Shown here one piece after another: positions 6,199-10,839 of a stretch of 10,839 nucleotides of DNA (position 1 is the stretch's first letter; the number at the start of each line of letters is the position of its first letter). A model generated the notes under the pieces. It worked only from the letters and a program-made list of their open reading frames with translations, had not been told where the DNA came from and did not search any database. Both the position numbers and the translations under genes were made by a program. The stretch is from assembly GCA_002354135.1 (NCBI GenBank), contig DEKZ01000214.1, positions 3,148 to 13,986 on the forward strand, in the 5' to 3' direction. The DNA is from Massilia sp. UBA2709 (GTDB taxonomy: Bacteria; Pseudomonadota; Gammaproteobacteria; Burkholderiales; Burkholderiaceae_D).

Positions 6199-6731
6199 TC
6201 GTCCGCTCCGGGATCGAGGTCGGGGAACATCACTTCGGTAAAGCCGAAACGGGAAAAATCCTTGATCCGCATCGGGTAGAGGATGCCGAGCAGGTGGTCC
6301 ACTTCGTGCTGGACCACGCGGGCATGGAAGCCCTCGACCTCGCGCCGGATCGGCTTGCCGACCTGGTCGACGCCCTCGTAGCGCAGGCGGGTGTAGCGCG
6401 GCACGCTGCCGCGCAGGCCGGGCACCGACAGGCAGCCTTCGAAGCCCTCTTCCATCTCCTCCGACAAAGGCGTGAGCACGGGATTGAGCAGCACGGTCTC
6501 GGGCACCGCGGGCGCGTCCGGATAACGCGCGTTGTGCCGGAAGCCGAAGATCACGAGCTGCAGGTTGACGCCGATCTGCGGCGCGGCCAGGCCGGCGCCG
6601 TTCGCGGCGTGCATGGTGTCGAACATGTCGGCGATCAGGGCGTCGAGCTCGGGCGTGCCGAACGGGTGCACCGGTTCGGCCACGCGCAGCAGGCGCGGGT
6701 CGCCCATCTTCAAAATCTCACGAACGGCCAT
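6195..6731 (-). CDS. def: Peptide deformylase
   Basis: A 178-residue peptide deformylase, which removes the formyl group from the N-terminal Met of new proteins at the ribosome. All three family motifs are present: GAGLAAPQ (45-52), EGCLS (98-102) and QHEVDH (141-146). Metal ligands are Cys100, His142 and His146, with catalytic Glu143. Length is normal. I start at 6731 (MAVREILKMGDPRL), which matches the usual N-terminus and has GGGAG 7 nt upstream; an upstream ATG at 6758 would add nine residues lying inside galU. The gene overlaps the end of galU by 14 bases and its TGA overlaps the TTG of the next gene. The methionyl-tRNA formyltransferase gene (fmt), a common neighbour of def, is not adjacent, so this may be a second deformylase of the genome (inference). 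Confidence 0.97.
   Translation of the reverse strand: MAVREILKMGDPRLLRVAEPVHPFGTPELDALIADMFDTMHAANGAGLAAPQIGVNLQLVIFGFRHNARYPDAPAVPETVLLNPVLTPLSEEMEEGFEGCLSVPGLRGSVPRYTRLRYEGVDQVGKPIRREVEGFHARVVQHEVDHLLGILYPMRIKDFSRFGFTEVMFPDLDPGADD
6206..6209 (-). promoter_or_regulatory. Ribosome binding site supporting the TTG start
   Basis: GGAG on the minus strand, 7 nt before the TTG at 6198, inside the last codons of def. It is the main reason to prefer this TTG over later TTG or GTG codons for the secreted beta-rich protein. Confidence 0.6.
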
Positions 6732-7614
6732 GATCGTTCTCCCTGGCCAGCTGCGCAAGGAAGTCGGCGAAGCCGGCGGCGGTTTCGGGATGCTTCAGTC
6801 CGATCGCGGCGGTCGCCTGCAAATAGCCGAGCTTGGAACCGCAATCGTAGCGCTGGCCCGCGTAACGGTAGGCCAGCACGCGCTCGGCCTGCATCAGCGC
6901 GGCGATGCCGTCGGTGAGCTGGATCTCGCCACCGCTGCCCGTCCCCAGGTTTTCCAGGTAGTCGAAGATCGCGCCGCTCAGCACATAGCGGCCCACCACG
7001 GCCAGGGTCGACGGCGCCTCCTCCGGCTCGGGTTTCTCGACGATGCCGGAGACCAGCTCCAGGTCCTGGCGGTAGGACGAGGCGCTGACGATGCCGTACT
7101 GGCGCGTGTTCGCGCGCGGCACGTCCTGCACCGCCAGCAGGCTGCATTTCTCGTAGGCGTAGAGCTCGGTCATCTGGGCCAGCACCGGCTTGCCGCCGTC
7201 CGCATCCATGAAGTCGTCGGCCAGCAGCACGGCAAAGGGCTCGTTGCCGACCACCGGGCGCGCGCACAGCACCGCATGGCCCAGGCCCAACGGCGCCGAC
7301 TGGCGGATATAGATGCAGGTGACGTTCTTCGGGATCACCTTGCGCACCACGTCCAGCAAGGCCTGCTTGTTGTGGGCCTCGAGTTCGGATTCGAGCTCGT
7401 AGGCCTTGTCGAAATGGTCCTCGATGGCGCGCTTGTTGCGGCCGGTGATGAAGATCATCTCGGTGATGCCGGCCGCCACTGCCTCCTCGACCGCGTACTG
7501 GATCAGCGGCTTGTCGACGATGGGCAGCATTTCCTTCGGCTGCGCCTTGGTGGCGGGAAGGAAGCGGCTGCCCAGGCCGGCGACCGGAAAGACTGCCTTG
7601 CGAATCTGCGTCAT
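6718..7614 (-). CDS. galU: UTP-glucose-1-phosphate uridylyltransferase
   Basis: A 298-residue enzyme that makes UDP-glucose from UTP and glucose-1-phosphate, supplying cell-surface polysaccharide, LPS core and trehalose synthesis. The length is normal for bacterial GalU. Family features in order are the nucleotide-binding loop GLGSRFLPATK (13-23) followed by PKEMLP; LADDFMD (131-137) with the metal/nucleotide-site aspartates; VEKP (192-195); GGEIQLTD (228-235); and YDCGSKLGYL (256-265). The ATG at 7614 has GGAGG 9 nt upstream in a 22-bp gap after ligA. The 3' end carries the ribosome binding site and start codon of def. The enzyme is cytosolic. Its operon partners do not share its pathway, so co-transcription with zipA and ligA looks like growth-linked housekeeping grouping. 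Confidence 0.97.
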   Translation of the reverse strand: MTQIRKAVFPVAGLGSRFLPATKAQPKEMLPIVDKPLIQYAVEEAVAAGITEMIFITGRNKRAIEDHFDKAYELESELEAHNKQALLDVVRKVIPKNVTCIYIRQSAPLGLGHAVLCARPVVGNEPFAVLLADDFMDADGGKPVLAQMTELYAYEKCSLLAVQDVPRANTRQYGIVSASSYRQDLELVSGIVEKPEPEEAPSTLAVVGRYVLSGAIFDYLENLGTGSGGEIQLTDGIAALMQAERVLAYRYAGQRYDCGSKLGYLQATAAIGLKHPETAAGFADFLAQLARENDHGRS

Positions 7615-7623
7615 GCTTGTGTT

Positions 7624-7628
7624 CCTCC
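7624..7628 (-). promoter_or_regulatory. Ribosome binding site of galU
   Basis: GGAGG on the minus strand, 9 nt before the ATG at 7614, in the 22-bp gap between ligA and galU. It is the strongest Shine-Dalgarno match in the operon. Confidence 0.7.
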
Positions 7629-7636
7629 GCTGCGGA

Positions 7637-9982
7637 TCATGGATTGTCCTGGGCCAGCAGCGCCAGCAGGCCCGCTTCGTCGAGCACGGTCACGCCCAGG
7701 GCCTCGGCCTTTTCCAGCTTGCTGCCGGCCTCGGCACCGGCGACGACGTACGAGGTCTTCTTCGACACCGAGCCGGACACCTTGCCGCCGGCCGCCTCGA
7801 TCAGCGCGCCGGCCTGGTCGCGCGACATGGTCGGCAGGGTCCCGGTCAGGACAAAGGTCTTGCCGGAGAAGATGCCCTCCGGCGCCGCGGCTTCCTCGGG
7901 CAGGCTGTCCAGCAGTTCGCGGCGCAGGCTGGAGAGCTTCATCAAGGCCTCGCGGTTGGCCTCGACCGCCATCCAGGCTTCGAGCGAGGCCACCAGGGCC
8001 TCGGGCAGGCCGAACACGCCGAAGACCTTGAGGAAGGCCAGGTCTTCCAGCGTGCGGCCGTCGAGCAGCTGGCGGGCGCGCGGCTCGGTCAGCTTCGGGA
8101 TGTCGAGGGCGGCCAGCAGCTTGACTTCGTCCAGGCGCTCGCGCAGCGCCGCCTTGGGCGGATGTTCGCCCTGCGGCGCCACGCCCGTCTCCAGCAGCGC
8201 GTCGAGCGCGATCTGGTTCTTTTCTTCGGCGAAGAAGTCGGCGATCGCCTCGGCCACGGTGCCGCCGATGTCGGGCAGCACGCGCAGCAGGGCCTCCGGC
8301 GCACGGCGCACCAGGGCCAGGGAGCCGAGCCAGTCGGCCAGGGTCTTGGCGGTGGATTCGCCGACGTGGCGGATGCCGAGCGCGAACAGCAGGCGCTCGA
8401 GCGGCGGACGCTTGCTCGCCTCGATGGCCGCCAGCAGGTTGTCGGCCCACTTGGTCGCCACCTTGCCCTGTTTTACGGTCTCGGGGGTGGTGCCGTCGCG
8501 CTCGTCCGCGAGGCGCTTCATCTTGAGCAGGTCGTCGAGCGTGAGCTTGTACAGGTCGGCCACGCCGTGGATCAGGTTGCACTCGACCAGGCTGTCGATG
8601 TAGCGGTCGCCCAGGCCCTCGATGTCCATCATGCGGCGGCCGGCGAAGTGGCGGATCGCTTCCTTGCGCTGGGCCGCGCAGGTCAGGCCGCCGGAGCAGC
8701 GCGCCACCGCCTCACCCTCTTCGCGCACCACGTGCGAACCGCACACCGGGCACTGGGCCGGCAGCATGTACACGGCCGGTTCGGGCGTCGGACGGCGCTC
8801 CAGCACCACCGACAACACTTCCGGAATCACGTCGCCCGCGCGGCGCACGATCACGGTGTCGCCCACGCGCACGTCCTTGCGCCGCACCTCGTCTTCGTTG
8901 TGCAAGGTTGCGTTGGTGACGGTCACGCCGCCGACCGAGACCGGCACCAGGCGCGCCACCGGCGTGATGGCGCCGGTGCGCCCCACCTGGACGTCGATCG
9001 CCGAGACGACGGTCAGCGCCTCCTCGGCCGGGAATTTATGCGCCAGTGCGAAGCGCGGCGCCCGCGAGACGAAACCGAGCGCGCGCTGGTCCTCGACACG
9101 GTCGACCTTGTAGACCACGCCGTCGATTTCGTAAGGCAGGGACGGACGCTTTTGTCCGATCTCGCGGTAGTAGCCGAGCAGGCCCTCGCAGCCCCTGACC
9201 ACGGCGCGCTCTTTCGAGACCGGCAGGCCGAGCTTTTCCAGCCAGTCCAGCACCGCGGAGTGCGATTCGGGCATCTCGGCGCCTTCCAGCAGGCCGATGC
9301 CGTAGGCGAAGAAGCGGAGCTTGCGCTGGGCCGTGATGCGCGCGTCGAGCTGGCGCAGGCTGCCGGCGGCGGCGTTGCGCGGATTGGCGAATTCCTTCTG
9401 GCCGGCGTCGCGCTGGCGCCCGTTCAGGCGTTCGAAATCCTGCTTGAACATCAGCACTTCGCCGCGCACTTCCAGCACCGCAGGCACATTGTCGCCATGC
9501 AGGCGCAGCGGGATCACGCGCACGGTGCGGATGTTCGCGGTCACGTCCTCGCCGGTGTAGCCATCGCCGCGGGTGGCGGCCTGCACGAAGACGCCGTTCT
9601 CGTAGCGCAGGCTCATCGCCAGGCCGTCGAACTTCAGCTCGGCCGCGTAGTCGACCTGGGGCACATCCAGGCCTTCGCGCACGCGGCGGTCGAAGTTGTC
9701 GATGTCCTCATCCGAGAAGCCGTTGTTCAGCGAGAGCATCGGCACCGCATGGGTCACCTGCCGGAACTCGGGAATCGGCGCGGCGCCGACGCGCGAGGTG
9801 GGCGTGTCCGGCGACACCGCTTCCGGGTGCGCCGCCTCCAGCTCCTGCAGCTCGCGGAACAGCTTGTCGTACTCGGCGTCGGGAATCGTCGGCGCGTCGA
9901 GCACGTGGTAGTTGTAGATGTGGCGGTTCAGTTCCTCCACCAGCCACGCCATGCGTTCCAGGTAGTCCTGCGCTTCGCTCAT
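7637..9982 (-). CDS. ligA: NAD+-dependent DNA ligase, with extra HhH-like segment
   Basis: Seals nicks in replication and repair using NAD+. Domains in order: the N-terminal NAD-binding Ia domain (1-70, with DAEYDKLFREL); adenylation domain with catalytic Lys117 in KFDG (117-120), RGD (138-140), and the later nucleotidyltransferase motif EIDGVVYKV; OB-fold (about 320-400); four-cysteine zinc finger Cys411, Cys414, Cys429, Cys435; helix-hairpin-helix region (about 450-600); BRCT domain (about 704-781) with GKTFVLTGTL. At 781 residues it is clearly longer than E. coli LigA (671). A small part is an extra piece in the HhH region (about 492-510); most is an added segment at about 605-695. Residues 622-688 resemble residues 530-597, suggesting a duplicated, degenerate HhH half. 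The frame is intact throughout. The ATG at 9982 lies 7 bp after the zipA stop; GAGG 5 nt upstream overlaps that stop. Confidence 0.97.
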   Translation of the reverse strand: MSEAQDYLERMAWLVEELNRHIYNYHVLDAPTIPDAEYDKLFRELQELEAAHPEAVSPDTPTSRVGAAPIPEFRQVTHAVPMLSLNNGFSDEDIDNFDRRVREGLDVPQVDYAAELKFDGLAMSLRYENGVFVQAATRGDGYTGEDVTANIRTVRVIPLRLHGDNVPAVLEVRGEVLMFKQDFERLNGRQRDAGQKEFANPRNAAAGSLRQLDARITAQRKLRFFAYGIGLLEGAEMPESHSAVLDWLEKLGLPVSKERAVVRGCEGLLGYYREIGQKRPSLPYEIDGVVYKVDRVEDQRALGFVSRAPRFALAHKFPAEEALTVVSAIDVQVGRTGAITPVARLVPVSVGGVTVTNATLHNEDEVRRKDVRVGDTVIVRRAGDVIPEVLSVVLERRPTPEPAVYMLPAQCPVCGSHVVREEGEAVARCSGGLTCAAQRKEAIRHFAGRRMMDIEGLGDRYIDSLVECNLIHGVADLYKLTLDDLLKMKRLADERDGTTPETVKQGKVATKWADNLLAAIEASKRPPLERLLFALGIRHVGESTAKTLADWLGSLALVRRAPEALLRVLPDIGGTVAEAIADFFAEEKNQIALDALLETGVAPQGEHPPKAALRERLDEVKLLAALDIPKLTEPRARQLLDGRTLEDLAFLKVFGVFGLPEALVASLEAWMAVEANREALMKLSSLRRELLDSLPEEAAAPEGIFSGKTFVLTGTLPTMSRDQAGALIEAAGGKVSGSVSKKTSYVVAGAEAGSKLEKAEALGVTVLDEAGLLALLAQDNP

Positions 9983-9989
9983 CGCGACC

Positions 9990-10839
9990 TCAGCTGAACA
10001 GGCGCAGCGCGCGGTGGGAACCGGCCGGGATGTCGGATGCTTCCATCTCCTGGTAGAAGTCCTTCACCTGGCCGGCGATCTCTTCCAGCGACGCGTCCAG
10101 CAGCGGCTGCTCGAAGTCGTCGACGATGGTCGCGTCCAGGCGCAGCACCAGCTCTTTCGCACACTTGACCATGGCGCCGAAACCGTCGCGGCTCGGGGCC
10201 ACGCAGGGCACGTCGAGCAGCAGGGTCAGGCGGTCGGTGGTCTCGGCGCCAAGGGTCACGTTGGTCGACAGCGTAAACAGCACGCCGCCCGCGCCGTCCG
10301 GCATGGCGAAGCGCCCGCTCGGGCCGACGTCGAAGCCGGCGGCTTCCAGCGCCCCGATCAGGGTCGCCATCGCCCACGGCGCGCCGTTGGACTTGAGGTT
10401 CACGCCGAGCTGGGCGTCGTGGCCGGCTACGAACTTGTGCAGGGTACGCGCTTCGCTCATCACCTCGATCATGTCTGGCACTTCCGGCTCGGCGCCGATC
10501 TCGTCGGCCACCGCGCGCAGGCGCGTGACCAGCTCCGAGTATTCGAGCTCGTTCAGGGCGGTGGTGCGGGTGGCCATCTGCACACCGGCCTGCAGCTCGG
10601 TGTAGACGCCGCCGTGGACGATGGGCTCCCACTCGCCGCTGACGGCCAGGCCGACGAAGTGGATCGGCTTGTTGCCGACGCGTCGCAGCTTCAGCAGCGA
10701 CGGCAGGATCTTGTCGCCGCGCGCCGCGCCTTCGAGCTTCAGCGGAATCATGCAGTCGATCAGCGGATCGACCAGGTTCTCGGCCGCTTCCGAAGGCGCA
10801 GGAACCGCAGGAGCGGCGGGCGCGGTCGCGGCGCCCGTA
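9990..10839 (-). CDS. zipA: Cell division protein ZipA, C-terminal part; 5' end outside window
   Basis: The frame is open from the right window edge to a TGA at 9990-9992, giving 282 visible residues. The first 20 or so are Ala/Pro-rich, as in the flexible linker of ZipA. Then comes LVDPLIDCMIPLKLEGAARG and a domain of about 250 residues resembling the ZipA C-terminal FtsZ-binding domain (GNKPIHFVGL, a GGVYTELQAGVQMA block, FTLSTNV, DVPCVAPSRDGFGAMV, and a final DFYQEMEASDIPAGSHRALRLF). The N-terminal membrane anchor would lie beyond the edge. An internal ATG at 10751 exists but is not the real start, since the linker continues upstream. ZipA anchors FtsZ to the membrane at the septum. The position just before ligA is the usual one in beta- and gammaproteobacteria. 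The betaproteobacterial version is divergent, so identification leans partly on that order. Confidence 0.88.
   Translation of the reverse strand, partial: TGAATAPAAPAVPAPSEAAENLVDPLIDCMIPLKLEGAARGDKILPSLLKLRRVGNKPIHFVGLAVSGEWEPIVHGGVYTELQAGVQMATRTTALNELEYSELVTRLRAVADEIGAEPEVPDMIEVMSEARTLHKFVAGHDAQLGVNLKSNGAPWAMATLIGALEAAGFDVGPSGRFAMPDGAGGVLFTLSTNVTLGAETTDRLTLLLDVPCVAPSRDGFGAMVKCAKELVLRLDATIVDDFEQPLLDASLEEIAGQVKDFYQEMEASDIPAGSHRALRLFS

Noticed and set aside
6732..6758. Longer def start at 6758
   Set aside because: It adds nine residues absent from typical deformylases and lacks a good ribosome binding site, while the ATG at 6731 has GGGAG at 7 nt.
7406..9997. Very long open frame on the plus strand opposite ligA and galU
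   Set aside because: It is antisense to two certain genes. Its product is rich in His, Gln, Val, Ala and Arg with no recognisable domain, as expected from codon bias of the real genes at high GC.

Overview
The window looks like a chromosomal segment from a GC-rich betaproteobacterium, most likely an Oxalobacteraceae member of the Massilia/Telluria/Janthinobacterium type. The grounds are the strong G/C third-position bias, the gene order zipA-ligA-galU-def, the betaproteobacterial style of the LigA and ZipA sequences, and short GTAGGGTGG palindromes of the kind scattered through such genomes. The genus is an inference; no rRNA or other marker gene is present.

Left part (1-3085, all minus strand, transcribed right to left): a compact three-gene signalling operon. 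It encodes a 144-residue protein of unknown function, a double-domain KaiC-like RecA-fold ATPase that starts on the base after the first gene's stop, and a soluble hybrid histidine kinase with a C-terminal receiver domain, cut by the left window edge. No kaiA or kaiB is present. The KaiC-like protein has changed residues at positions that matter in cyanobacterial KaiC, so it is more likely a signalling ATPase than a clock oscillator. A spacer of 224 bases (3086-3309) separates this operon from a divergent gene and holds a perfect TATAAT on the minus strand.

Middle (3310-5067, plus strand): one exported DUF885-family protein with a HExxxGH putative zinc site. Between its stop and the convergent operon to the right lies a gene-free stretch (5068-5314) filled by four GTAGGGTGG hairpins. 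They are arranged as two back-to-back pairs and their stems covary, like REP/BIME elements.

Right part (5315-10839, all minus strand): a tightly packed operon in the order zipA (5' end outside the window), ligA, galU, def, a secreted beta-rich protein with a TTG start, and a small SpoIIAA/STAS-like protein. Spacings are 7 bp, 22 bp, then overlaps of 14, 4 and 4 bases, so the last genes are probably translationally coupled. The first four are housekeeping genes (divisome anchoring, DNA ligation, UDP-glucose synthesis, N-terminal deformylation). The last two are poorly characterised. LigA is unusually long because of an extra segment before the BRCT domain that resembles its own helix-hairpin-helix region.

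The best candidates for something less well described are the KaiC-like/hybrid-kinase/unknown-protein operon, the LigA insertion, the REP-like cluster, and the coupled secreted-protein/STAS pair at the end of the housekeeping operon.
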